Assembly (NCBI GenBank): GCA_027382625.1
Contig: JAJKFJ010021464.1
Location: 1 to 64,000, forward strand
From: Tetmemena sp. SeJ-2015
Taxonomy: Eukaryota; Ciliophora; Spirotrichea; Sporadotrichida; Oxytrichidae
Length of the DNA: 64,000 nucleotides
Direction of reading: 5' to 3'
The first letter of the stretch is position 1. Every line of letters begins with the position of its first letter. Shown here piece by piece: positions 1-13,197 of the stretch. Both the position numbers and the translations under genes were made by a program. Below the pieces are notes generated by a model. That model did not search any database and had not been told where the DNA came from. It saw only the letters and a program-made list of their open reading frames with translations.

Positions 1-432
1 GGTAGCTAGTTTACGGATGAGTTTAGTCCTACCTCTCCAAAATCGAAGAGAAGTAAGTAATAAGCTTAGAGTCCCTAGTCCTAGAAGCAAGAAGATTTCT
101 CAAGTGGAGTGAAGGAGGCTGAATCTGAAAAGGACAGAGAGGATAACGAAAAATTCTTCAGACAGCTGTCAGAGTATTTCGCGCACTTCATTTTTAAGTG
201 CCTCAAGATCGACATTGACTAAGAAATATCGATGAGAGAGTTGAAAGAGATAGTAAAGTTTAATAAGGATGGTGCTGACCTACTAGAATGTTCTGTGGGC
301 AGGATCAGATTTCTCTCAGCTTTTGATTAAAAGTTGATTGGGAGTCAATTATTTCATTTATTGGATATTAAGCAATAAATTTATAATTATGTTCTGGAAT
401 ATAAGAACTAGATCGCTTTATCTACGAATTGA
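1..432 (+). CDS. EF-hand protein, C-terminal part (5' end outside window)
   Basis: Frame 1 is open from the left edge to a TGA at 430-432 when TAA/TAG are read as glutamine. After a Ser/Gln/Lys-rich stretch the protein has an EF-hand-like segment ending in EISMRELKEIVKFNKDGADL. This resembles the C-terminal EF-hands of ciliate calcium-dependent protein kinases and related sensors, where ADLLE followed by xxCG is common. The usual Asp-rich loop is partly degraded (KIDIDQEIS), so calcium binding is uncertain. The last 35 residues match nothing I recognise and may be read through an intron or IES. The kinase part, if any, would lie to the left of the window. Confidence 0.5.
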
Positions 433-659
433 GAAACCAATATGTTTAATTTATTGGCTACAAGTAAGGGAATGAGATTAGAAGAGAATGTGATAACTAG
501 CAGGGAAGTAGGAAAGTTTGTAAGGGATGGAGATTAGCAAACAACAAACGAATGAGTAAGTTTATTATTTAAAATTTAATAGCAAATAAACCCGCAATGA
601 TTACTTAATATGAACAAATAAATATACAAATCGTTGTGAATCTAAAAATTATGCATGAT

Positions 660-2072
<1,413 letters not shown>

Positions 2073-2253
2073 ACTTATTGTGTAGATCAATGAATTTATC
2101 TTTGAAGTAATCTTTTTTATTTTGGAATTTATTTTAATCTTCTTTTAATTCACAATTAAATTAAAACTGATGTGATCAATTGAGTAAAATCCATTTTGAT
2201 TTAAAACTATTGAGTATCAATTGAATAATTAAACTCTCTCATAATCAAACGAA

Positions 2254-4049
2254 ATGCAAGTCTCACCTAATCAAGAATGTGTTGATCAATCGACCATTAA
2301 CGCTTAAAACACAACCTCAACACCACTGGTCTCTATCTAATCTGAGTTCTCAGCTTTTAGTCCAGTTCTTAAAAAGCCAACAGCACACAAACCAAACCCT
2401 TTCTTGGCTTCAGAGAATGGAGTGATCTCAAACATGATACTTATGAACCTTCTCAAAATTATTCCCCTTGCTAAATATGATGTTAAATGAAAAAATTTAG
2501 AATGAAACAATTAAGAAGTAAAGATCCTCGATTCTGAGTTAGATCAAGCCCACTAAGTTGAGCTTCAACGAGAGAGAAATACACTTGCTCTCACTTCAAA
2601 AAACAAAGAAGAGGCAAGATAAGCCCTCCTCTCACAACTAAAAGTACAAATACTCTGCTAATCTAGGCCAGATTATGAAGGAATTTTAATAAAAGCGTAT
2701 ATAATGCATACTAAATAATGTGTACATTTTTAAATTCCAATTGGAGTCTATCAAGGAGGAAGAAGCGAGAGAGGGAGATAGTGCTAACTCCATGAAGCGT
2801 CATTAAATTTCATAATAAGAAATTAAGCATAAGAAATCGAAATCTTCCTACTCCCAAAAAAATCATTTCGCTTAAAAAATTAACTCTATTATAAGAGTTA
2901 GACACAATAAATTATTTTAAGTTTAAGAAATCAAAGAGTGCAGCCTAGATGGTACAACTCAGTCTGGCTTGAAGAACCACATAAGCATTAACGGTTCAAA
3001 CGAAAGAGGCCAGTCAATTAGAATCGACAGCTTCTCTGCTTAGTATAAAGAGAGTCATCACTTCTCAAGGCTCCATCTTGATTTCAATAAATGGTTGTAT
3101 TTGTGATTCTTAGAATAGTGAAGCACTAAATCATATGCAAATCACTGTCCAGAGTGAATAGAAAAAAGCAAGCATATTCACAAATTAATCCACCTACTCT
3201 CAAATCTTAGATTTAGGAGAAAATAGGAGCACTAGCGTCAGTACTTCCAATGACAGTGCTTGCTTTCAGCAATCTCTTAATGGGAGCTTCAGCGAAAATG
3301 CGAGCCCTCTGAGTAAGGAGACGAAAGGTTAGAATGGTATTGAGAAAGGTGTTTTCTCAGGAATTGCTAGCTAGATTAAACCTACTGAGCTCTATGAAAG
3401 CAAACTATTCATCAGAGATGAAAATCTATCTTCCGCAAAAAAACAGGAATCTAATTTCTAGCAGAGCATTTATGATACACCTTTACCAAAAGCTAAAGCC
3501 AATAATCGATTCTAAATTTCCACAGACAAAAATTTTCTGACTTTTCCAAATCATGATAATATATTGCTAAATTTTGAGGGGGAGGCGATGCAAGATTGCT
3601 ACTACGGGAATAGTTGCGAGGAGGGTTCATATGAAGGACAGCCATTCATTATTGAGAATATGAATGATGAAAATAAGCGCTAAAATGACTTTAAAATTAA
3701 GAGAAGAAGACAGAGAAAAAATCTTTTCTAACACAATTTCCTTGTTGAGGAGTTCGATAGAAACCCCAACTTATAAGAATATGTTAATGTAATTGTTTGC
3801 TATAACTGGGACAAGGACCACATTAAAAGACTATCAGATACGCTTGGTCTAAAGGAATCGCAGATTTATAAATGGAACTGGGACCACAGAAAGAAGACTA
3901 TGGCGGGAGGGGCCTTACTAGAAGGTTTCCCTGTGGCTAACATGAATAATGCTTTGGAATAAGCACATTAAGAAAATATTCAAGCTTCTTAAAAGACTCT
4001 GCTACTAGATAACTCTAGAATTGAGACTGTGACTTCAATTTAAATTTGA
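2254..4049 (+). CDS. Homeodomain-like DNA-binding protein
   Basis: A start at 2254 opens a Ser/Thr/Pro-rich N-terminus. Frame changes near 2490, 2760 and 3110 mark unresolved introns or IESs. A coiled-coil-like stretch (ELDQAHQVELQRERNTLAL) falls at about 2540-2610. From about 3210 one frame is open to TGA at 4047-4049. It carries a basic start RRRQRKN at about 3700 and, 50 residues on, LKESQIYKWNWDHRKKT, which has the shape of homeodomain helix 3. The Trp and the second Arg of the canonical WFxNRR are kept, and Asn51 is replaced by Asp. Homeodomain-like proteins with divergent third helices are known in ciliates. Likely a nuclear transcription factor; its targets cannot be inferred. Confidence 0.6.
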
Positions 4050-4705
4050 TAAAAGAATAATAGATATTTTGAAATGTAATTTTTTTTCAATATGAATATT
4101 TGATATGAAACATTCATAGACTTAAAATTCGAAGTTTTCACTTTGAATCTAAAGTTGGGGATCAACTCACATCTCAGCCTTAACTGGATTTTAAATAGAT
4201 CTATATTTTTATAACAATTTAGTCTTTGATTGTGGCAATCAATTGCATAAAGATTGTGTTGTCACGACAAAATACATGAGTTTAAAGGAGTCTGAGGTGA
4301 AAACCTTATTAGGTATCTTATATTCATTGGATTTAATTGGATTCAATAAATTATATTTTGAGATGTATAAAGAATTTAGAGTCAAAATAATTTCTACAAA
4401 AATTTAAATTTGTAAAAATATATTTTATGTCTATTAAGAAAAGTAAGCATTACATTCTTAGCGATTCATCACTCTATTTATGAGGCAAGTCTATCTTTTC
4501 AGTAATTTTTAATTATATTTTTGCCTTAAATCTCTCCTTTTACAATAATAAAGAGCTGAGAGGATTTCATTCCAACTCGGCTAAAGTAATTTATTAGAAA
4601 ATTAACCCTCTTCATTCTCTTCTTATTTACTATGAGAACTATTTATATCGTAATTCATGCATTCTTAATTTAATATACAAAATTGACTTGAATTTCCTCA
4701 ATCAA
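4050..4705. other. Convergent intergenic region, no gene seen
   Basis: AT-rich DNA between the 3' ends of the homeodomain gene and the next minus-strand gene. I see no conserved frame on either strand, only runs of A/T and short chance frames. It would hold the 3' untranslated regions and any intergenic germline-only DNA. Confidence 0.5.
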
Positions 4706-6867
4706 TCACTTTATTACTATTCGTTTCTATTAAGCAGAGGTCCTCGTTCCACTTGCAGATGCCAGACTTCTATTTAGGTAAACTTTTTAATGAAGCTTAT
4801 TTGTCTTCTTTGCCACATCTACCTACCCTTGAGCTAATTGCTCTTGCAAATCTTCATTATAATTTGCAGCTCTACCAGATCCTTCAATAAAAGAAGTCTT
4901 ATTGAATTTAGTTTAGTTATAACTTTCATTGAAGTTTCTCTTTTTAGAAAGTGATTTTTATTGATAAAGTTTTAGCATGACTTCAGTTGTCTTATATAAA
5001 GAGTATATATAATTTATATCTTTTATAAAAGATGTCATTCCTTTTCGCCCTCCATTCTTTGATAAATTATAGAAATGATCGTATTGTCTCAACTTAAGCG
5101 CAGAAGATTAGTTTAAATGCTAATTAATTTATGAAGCTTGACTCTACGCATAAGCAGTTTAGTATTCCTTCTGAGTTACAGAGAATTTAATATCATTAGA
5201 GTTGAGTGAGTTCACCTTTTGCAATTCTTGGCTTAGGATTGATTAACTGTGAATCATAGCATTACTTGGAAAGCCAACCTGATAGGAATTGTTAAGATTT
5301 GATTTTGAAAACAAGTTCCCAGTTTATTAGAATTCACCCCCTCTGCTTCTCTTTTAGGAATGAAGTAGAGTTCGTTTCAAAGCTAGACTTGCCCCTCCAA
5401 TAGTAGTCTGCTTATTAGGTTAAGTTTAAAAGCCTTGCATCAGCGATCCATGAGACTCGTTTATTGCTCTAGGTCTTAGAGCTCCTTGTGCTGAGCTCAG
5501 ATTCAGTCCTCCAGTTTCAAGCTGCTGGCTACTCTTTATAAAATCCATGGTGGTGTTCATGTTGCTTTTAGTTCCACTAGAGTTCAACCCTTCAAAGTAG
5601 TTAGAGCTTTGATCTTTCTATTGACCTTATATGTTCTTCATATTTTTGTTCCAGCTTTCTCTAATTGCCTCTGCACTCATAGTGTTATTAGATTGCATGT
5701 TCTTCATCATTTCATGATTGGATCTAAAGCTGAAAACATTATAAAGTAAAGAATATAAGTTAATAAGAGGCTGTTGATTTCGTAATTCTCATTCTGAATG
5801 AAGTTAGTCATCCTCGATTCGTCATGTGTAGTAGAGAGGGCGTTTAATGTTCTTCTAGTTGTGGCACTATTTATTCTAAATTTTTCAACGCTTTTCATCT
5901 GATTAAACTTCCGCTTCGGTCGCATCATTAATGTCCTCTTAGCTGCTGGCTCTTAAACTAAGGTAGAGATGTCCATGTCCATTAGTGCCTGCTCAATTAG
6001 CCTATAAGTAAATTTGAAAAATTAAGATTGTTCTTACTAGTCTTCTTGGAATATAGAGTTTGCCATCAGGCTGGTTTCTTCATGAATGATATTCCCTGCC
6101 ATCAAATTACTATTATTTTAACCCATGTCCTTTTCTTCATAGGGGTTACTATTCCGTTTCATGAAGTGACTAATTTAGCCAGACTTGATTCTTTAATCTT
6201 GGTATTCTCCAGGCCCTGACCTTTAACCGAATTGCTATAGTACATGCTCTCCTCTAGCTTCTTTATCATTTATCGACTATTTTTTGTTTGTATTTTAATC
6301 TTCTAAGAATTTAAAAAGTGTGTAAAAATGTGAATAATTTATGTATCATCGAATTAGCCAATCGGCAAGTTAGCTGATCCCTTCTATTCATAGTTCTTTT
6401 GCCTGCTTCCTGATCAACTATAGTCCATGGCGTCTCTTTTTTAATCAATCTCCATATTCTATTTAATCAGCTATCTTCTAGAACTATTCAAATTATAATA
6501 AGTTCTAAGTTTATCTTTAAAAACTATTCTCTTGGATATTGCTTTGATTAGAGACGGAATCCCTCTTGGTCTAAGTAGCTGAAGCATTTGCATTCGCAGC
6601 TAATCCTGCTCAATTTTACTACAAGCCACTCTCTTTTCTCAAAGCCTCATGGGATTCTTGATTATAAGGATTGTTGCTGTTATTACTTCTCTTTGAAGCC
6701 TGCTCCAATTTAACTCTGTTTGAATTTGAGTTTTAGGGCATAGGCTGGTGGCTTGTGCGATCGTAAACATCTCTTAAATTATGCTATTGCTAGGGATGAT
6801 AGTGGTCTCCATTTATTTAAGAATTAGCTGTGGAGTTATGTTATCCGCTGCTGGAGAGTTGTTTCAT
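4706..6867 (-). CDS. Ser/Asn/Gln-rich protein of unknown function
   Basis: The start MKQLSSSGQHNS is at 6867 and the TGA at 4706-4708. With TAA/TAG as Gln the frame is open over long stretches: 6867-6610, about 6170-5707, and 5700-4706. The last is more than 300 residues of one frame. Composition is dominated by Ser, Asn, Gln and Lys with scattered basic patches such as MMRPKRKFNQM. No enzyme or binding motif is recognised. Frame changes between the blocks imply introns or IESs near 6350-6500, 6180 and 5700. One in-frame TGA lies near 6609-6611, between two stretches that both look coding. Confidence 0.5.
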
Positions 6868-7049
6868 ATTTAAATTACTAAAATTTTAGAGACAGCTTCG
6901 AACAATGAAATTATTAATTACTCAAAATAAATATATATAAATTACTATTATAATAATTACTAAACCAAAAAGAAAGCATGAGAGAGAGCACTTGCTCTGC
7001 CAAAGCTATTTACAATATCTACCTTAACTACTACTACCTCTAACTACGA

Positions 7050-10000
7050 ATTTATAGATACCTAGATATTAATTATTCACTTGGAGTGAGTTATATTCTT
7101 ATCTGTTGTTGATTGATTTGATAGGCGACTGCACTTTTAGCAGTCATTGAATGTTTAGCAGGAAGTTTATTTGGGTCTGCATTTGTCTAAAATAATCATA
7201 GAAAATTTTAAATTAATGATTAAGTAGTGTGGGGTTTATTGCTGTGAATGAGTTTATCGTGCTTTTGTTTCAAATTAAGCTTGTTTCTGTTAAGAGACAA
7301 AAAGAAAAATCCTATTAATTGAATGACATGATGAGGTAGTTAAGTTTGAGATTTGACTCTTGGATGTCGACTAACTTAAGTTTACAGTGCTAGTACTTTT
7401 GATCGTAGTCGTGAGCATCCTCAAATAAAAATAGAATTGCTTATTCCTCTGCATCATGAGGCATGTTATGAGTTAAAAAAAAGTGTGAAAGTTTTCTCGT
7501 GCTATCCTGGCGATATAAAATTTGAGTTCTAGTGCGTTGGCTCAGGTGAAAAATGCCTCTCTAACTTATCAGCGTTACTCAATCTTTGCTGATGTGCAAA
7601 TGTAAAAATTAAAATGATGAAATAAATAATCATCTATGTCCTCCTGTTTTACTATCGGTCATAATGCATTTGTAATGAACCTTGAATCAGAGTTGACTTC
7701 TTTCTTTTCAATTGCTAAGAAATCATTATTTAGCTTTGAGCGAAACTTACCATTCCTTAGATGGTGCTAGGAGTGTTAATCTGTGTTGAGCCAGTTTGGT
7801 ATTACTCTTTCAATTTAGCCTACCTTGGGATATCTAGATCACTAGCTGACGCCTCCTCATTCAAGTTACTTTCATCAGCTTGCTGGCCAAATAGTTTCTA
7901 ACAATAGTCAGATAATGAATAATCAACTTACAATTAACACCCAGATTAAAATTTGAATCAATATACACACAAATTAAGTTCTTTCTCTTGGCTTGAGCTA
8001 TTTTAGAGAGACCAAATCCAGTAAAAGAGTTGGAGTATGGCCTACCTGGTTTTTAAATATGATCTTCACTGTCATTTGCAAGTAGTTCTTAATGGTCTTC
8101 CTCCTGTTCTAAATTCTGTTAACCTAAAAATTGCACACACACAAACATGCAACATTATATTCAAATACCTACATCAAATGCTTGAATTTTGGCTTGAGCT
8201 TCTTCTTTTCTCTATTCTTAAATCACATCTTCAATATTGAAGGCATTTGAAATGTGCTGATGACCAAAGTTAAAGGCCTATTTTCGATAAACTTTCTCAG
8301 AACTATTTATAGATTACTGAGGCTGGCCCCTCTCCTCAGGGCTCAAGCAGTATTCGAAGCCACTTATTTACTCCGATTAGATATTTCCAAACTCGTAAGA
8401 AGTTTGACGATTCCTAAACTGAGGCAATATTTCAGATTTTCTATTTCTGTTGTAACTTACTCATTGATTGAGAAATTTAAAAAAATTCTTTTGAACATAA
8501 AACTTCCAAGCTGCTTAGATTAAAAGTACTGATATGGCAAGGGCGATTACTAGGGGATCTTCTGTTTTTATTTTTGCGGTAGAAAGCTTGAAAAGTTTTA
8601 GCTGGCAAACTCATCTTCCCTCGCTCCAGGCGTTTCAGAATTAAAGTTTCCACTTCGGGATCCTGAGCTATCCTCTTTCATTACGTGGTGCAAGATCATT
8701 TAAAAGTTTGATGTATCCTATCTGCCATTGGCATGAGATTGATCGCCAATATTATATTGATGAAATTCGTGGTAGACCTTGCTCCCGCTAAATATAGAAA
8801 GATAGAAATGTTTCGTTTAATGGATACTGATTTGAAAAAGTCGAGGGAGTATGCTTATGGTTATTTAGCATCTTTGTAAAAGGGCTCATGGTGTTAAACG
8901 ATTCTTGCCTCTCCATCTTCTTTATACTCCTAATCGAATATGTGTCAAAATTGCCATCGCTGTATTGTTGTATTTCATGTTGAGAATAGGGATTGGGAGA
9001 CCTAATTGGTATCCTAATGATTTAGCTGGACTCTTAGCGAGAAATTGGCTTGTAAATGGTGTTGTCTTTAAAGTTTAATTCCTCTAGTATCCCTGTATTT
9101 AACTGGTCGCCAATATCCTGATTAGAATTTTCATCTTAACTCGGTCTTGTATTGAGTACTCGATTTCTCATTATCTTCATGCTAGATCCTTGAAGATTTG
9201 GCACCTGCTCACTTTCTTATTTATTGAATGAAGATGCTTGTCCCTTAATATTTTGGAACCTCTTTTAATCGGAATCTTATATCCTCAATTTTTTGAAGCT
9301 GCTATTTTTGCTATCCGCTTATTGCGATGTCGTCATTAGTTGAGATGCTTCTCCGCTGTTTCTATTGCTGAAAATTATCTTCTGAAAATGGGATTTTTCT
9401 TGCATTTCGTGGTCAATGTTGCGGTTCGGCCATTATTTTGCCCTTCCTGAAGAATCCACAGAATCAGACACCGAGTCATCCTCTTTCAAACTTGCATTTA
9501 ATTTTTATCATCTTCAAAATAGGATCTATAAGTCGATTTGGAGAGGGAATATTTTTGAAGCGAGAGAAGCTTGAGTTTTTTAAGGAGAGTTCTTTAGAAT
9601 TCGAGAGAGAAAAATCCTATTTAAAGCGATTGGGATCTGAGATACTCCCAGCAAGATCCCTTATATTAGTCCTCATGGAATTCACCCTCCCTCGATTTGA
9701 GGTGTCCTCCTCTCCATCAGAAATATTGGTATCGTCTTTTTGAGCCTCACATTATTACTCCAATTGAAATAAACACTAGAAACACAAATTAAAGAATAAT
9801 TTAGATATGAAGCTTTTCCAGTGGATATTGAACATTTTTATAAATTTGTTATAAATTAAGATCCTCTCTATTGTAGGATCTACCTTCCTATGAATAATTC
9901 ATCTCACTGTTGTTACTTAGTTCCTTATTTCTTTTTAAAATATCATTATTTATTCCACTTGCTTGCAAACTATTAATCAACGCAATAATAAATGAGGAAA

Positions 10001-10502
10001 TGACTTTTATCAAAATATTTCTTTTTGTTTTGAGCGCAGTGGTCCTATTGAAATTGTTTCCACTACTTTTAAAAGAACTGTCTTGTGACGACTTGTTTTG
10101 GAGTTTGAGTTTCTTGTTGAACTCATCGAATACTGTTTGTGGTTTTCATGCTGAGTTGTGCATGGGATTGACTTTCCTATTCTTGGTGTCTCCCCTTGAG
10201 CTGCTACCATTTTTAAAGGAATTTGTATTGGATTTGATGCTTTACCTTTCCTAATCGCTTTAGGAGTCTAATTTATTGCTGAGACTCCTCTGCGAAATAG
10301 AGTCGACCATTTGACTTATCTGGTCGTAGTTTGGCTGCAGATGCCCCTCCGATCATTAGGAAGAGAGGGTTGTCTTATTCACGCCTTTCTTGAGGGCCTT
10401 AAAAGGAGATTTAGTATTTTTTTGGGTGGTCTAGACTGGACGCAGAACAGTGGGCTTGCTATTAAGAGGAGGTTTACCTACTCCTATTGCTGCTGCTTTC
10501 AT
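7050..10502 (-). CDS. Long Ser/Asn/Gln-rich protein, unknown (limits approximate)
   Basis: A start at 10502 (MKAAAIGVGKPPLNS) is followed by minus-strand frames that stay open under the TAA/TAG=Gln code: 10230-9790 (interrupted by one in-frame TGA near 10150), about 9770-9500, about 9500-8640 (roughly 290 residues) and 8530-8210. Further pieces lie at 7990-7740 and 7180-7050, the last preceded by a TTTTAG acceptor. The sequence is polar and low in complexity, with acidic clusters (ISDGEEDTSN) and many Lys/Arg/Ser. No domain is recognised. It may be one gene or two tandem genes split near 8030-8210, and the 3' limit is not fixed because the frame runs on. Confidence 0.4.
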
Positions 10503-10832
10503 TAAAATAAGGTTTATTCTGCACGAGATTATTATTTTACTTCATTTCACGACTACCCTTTTTACTAAAATTTTACTCATCTATATAGCTTAAAATTTTA
10601 ATAAAAGAATAAACTTTTTAGGTTTAGATTTTTCAATTATAAACTAGTAAATACCAAGTATATTTAGAAATTTATGTCAAGCACTGCTTAAAATATACTT
10701 TTTCTTCGAGATAAAGAAAAAGAGCATATTTTGTAAAAAGTTGCATAAGATATTTATGATTGGAAATTTCAATGCAAGTTAAACAATGTGTGGAAGTGTC
10801 TTTGATGATAAATATCATGACATTCTCTCTGT
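10503..10832. other. Intergenic spacer with a short hairpin
   Basis: AT-rich spacer between the 3' end of the Mpo1-like gene and the start of the next minus-strand gene. It contains CTTTTTCTT at 10698-10706 and its exact complement AAGAAAAAG at 10714-10722, with AAATAT and ATATTT farther out. The hairpin could affect transcript ends, but nothing in the sequence proves it. No gene seen. Confidence 0.4.
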
Positions 10833-11799
10833 TCACTTGAGCTTTTTTTGTTTTCTAAAGTGGTCGATTTCCCTTGCAATGAGTTTATTCAGCTCCTTGA
10901 TTTTGTCTTTCTTGTAGCCAAGTCTGTACAGTATCTCAAAGATGAAGAAGAAGGGAGCAAAATATAATAAATTTAAAGAGCAGCAAAAATAAGGAGAACG
11001 TTGTCAACTAGGGCAGGGGCTCTTTCTATATAAAAGTTGCAATTCAATTATTATGATATTACGAAGATTCTGAATAGGAGACGATAATAATTTGAAATTA
11101 GTGATAAACTAGGACTAAGATCTTACTTTCAAAGACTCCGTGTCCGATGAATTGAGTAATCCAGCTGACAACGTGAATGGCAATCATGACTTTCATGTGA
11201 TTTCCCTGGAAGATTTAGTCGTTGTTTTAGTAGAGGTAGTTGCTAAAGGCAAGAGAACCAAAGAAGAACACAGTCGATAAGATCTATATGCAATGTTTAG
11301 ACTTATGCCAGTTTGGGAAAATCTTACGTGCAGTATTTTGATACTGACGCAGTTGGAATAATATGACGAATGTATGCAGAAATATGATGAAATAACCATA
11401 AAATGTCATAAATAACAACACATATATCATACTTACACCAGTAATTTTGTCTACGTAGAAGTATAATGGCATGAGAACTATTGTAGCCACTGCTCCAACA
11501 TCCAATTAAACTTTAGTACCAGCAATTTAAAGAGGCACGCTAGGCCCGTGATGTAGCATCGCAAAGGCAGTGAATACCAAGAGTGGAATGAAGATCATGT
11601 GGATCATTTTGTTCCTATACGTCATTTGATTAAAAATCAAATTGTGGGCTTTAGATCTGCCTTACTTTGGATTGTAATGGTACTTAGCGTAGTTAAAGTA
11701 GAACTAATCGAAGTCGAAGTTACTGTCGCTGACTTTGTCAACTGGTCTTTCGGTCTCTGCAGAAGATCCGGCCCGTGGAGTGGGAGTATTTTTTGACAT
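10833..11799 (-). CDS. Mpo1-like/DUF962 (YGL010w family) membrane protein
   Basis: The start is at 11799 (MSKNTPTPRAGS) and the TGA at 10833-10835. Removing intron 11436-11284 joins ITG to ILSTVFFFGSLAF. Removing intron 11126-11026 joins GVFE to KRAPALVDN. Removing the IES at 10955-10977 joins AAPF to FFIFEILYRLGYK. The result shows the family hallmarks: a Tyr-His-Asn-Pro entry (KYHYNP), several membrane segments, and the signature HVVSWITQFIGHGVFE followed by RAPALVDN. In yeast, Mpo1 is an ER Fe(II)-dependent dioxygenase in alpha-oxidation of 2-hydroxy fatty acids, and its conserved His residues match the His seen here. Substrate in this organism is inferred. The C-terminus is Lys-rich. Confidence 0.85.
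10955..10977. other. IES in the Mpo1-like gene, pointer GAGC
   Basis: A 23-bp AT-rich insert with GAGC at 10955-10958 and again at 10978-10981 (plus-strand reading). Excision with one pointer copy changes a broken frame into AAPFFFIFE, as the protein family predicts. Confidence 0.85.
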
Positions 11800-11943
11800 T
11801 TGTAATGTTTTTTCCTGTGTGCTTTAAAATATTTTAATTATCCCAAGATACTAGTGTAAGGCTCAAATTCAAAATCTAAATCTATGAATGACAGATTATC
11901 AAGGAAATTCTATGGAATATATTAAGTCAAGAGAGCTATTAGT

Positions 11944-13025
11944 TCACTATTTGTAGATAACGTTTTGAGTTGAGTTAAGGCTGGAAGTCTTTTCTAGGTA
12001 GCCCTTATCTCTCCTTCCATTATTTCCAATGGAGGGCCCTGGGATTGTATTTGGAATGCCAGCTTTGTTATTACTATAGGGGTTCTTTTGAATTCTATTA
12101 GGCCTCATTTCAAGCACCTCCTTCATACCTTCTAAACTTAGGAACCAGCTACTCCATTCTTCATAGGTCAACTCTTCCTAGTTACTTGAGTGCTTGCTGA
12201 ATAAAGTACAATAAAGATACATTACTTAGCAATAAAAGATAGATGCAGATTTATTTCCTCAACAAATAAGTCAAGAGCAGCATCAATTTAGGCTTCTTAG
12301 GCCCTGCAAATACTTTACTTTAGATTTTCTACCCCATTATCATCGAAAGTTATTCCCGCTAAACTCAGAACTGTTCCAGAGATGTGGGCTTTAAGCTACT
12401 CCTTGGATATCTTAGCATCAGGTGTCTTATCAAAGAAGGAGAAGAGAAGCTGCAGTTTCTCTTACTTTGAACCTTTAGCAATTATTGACACGAAGTTAAT
12501 GAACTTGTTATAGTCTACTGGCGAATTCAGAGAGGAACAAAGTTTAAAGTTATGCAAGAATAAGTGAATGAGTAATTGCATTTAGGAACTATTCTTGATC
12601 ATAAAGAAGAGCTCGTTAGTCAAGTATGTGTCATTTATTTCCATAAGTTTAAAATACTCTAGCAATTTCCTCTTTCCAATAACCTATTCTTCTTTTAATA
12701 CACCTTTACTTAATATCCTACCTAATCTTTGGAGAGTTTATCGAACTCTTTTCTGATCTTTGAAATTTCTTCTGAGGTAAATCTTGCCTCTGCCATCTGA
12801 GTGGTCTAACTCATCAGCGGAGAAATGAAACTCTGATCATTTTTTTCATCCTCCTTGGAGTTTTAACCTGGGGCAGGCTCATTTTCATTCTCGCCTGGCT
12901 ATCCTTGACTATTGGGAAACATTAATGATAGAATAGCTTCGTTACACATATGGTTTAATAACTGGATAGAATATCTCCTTGCCCATAGGCTTCAGTGGAC
13001 CTGTCTAACTGTTTTGATTTCCCAT
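11944..13025 (-). CDS. EF-hand family protein
   Basis: The start is at 13025 (MGNQNSQTGPLKP) and the TGA at 11944-11946. The region FTSEEISKIRKEFDKLSKD leads, after an insert near 12680-12730, into EYFKLMEINDTYLTNELF, then VDYNKFINFVSIIAKGS and LLFSFFDKTPDAKISKEQL. This spacing of helix-loop-helix units is that of calcineurin-B-like and related EF-hand proteins. The loops lack several calcium-binding acidic residues. The tail (SIGNNGRRDKGYLEKTS) is polar. Frame changes at about 12950, 12700 and 12170 mean introns or IESs remain to be placed. It could be a phosphatase regulatory subunit or a ciliary EF-hand protein. Confidence 0.55.
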
Positions 13026-13197
13026 TTATAAAAATTATCTTAAAATATCTGAATCTCCTATAGGCCGTAATCAAGTGTGAAAAATGAAATTAAGACCATT
13101 TGAAACATCCATAAAAGTGAGATGAGTCAATTAAATAGACTTGAAACAGACAGAAAATTATAGAATTCTGGGTAATTAAAACTTTGCTGATGCAAGT

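Noticed and set aside
9438..10254. Plus-strand open frames of about 100 codons
   Set aside because: They are hydrophobic, repeat-free shadows of a minus-strand frame that is much longer once TAA/TAG are read as Gln.
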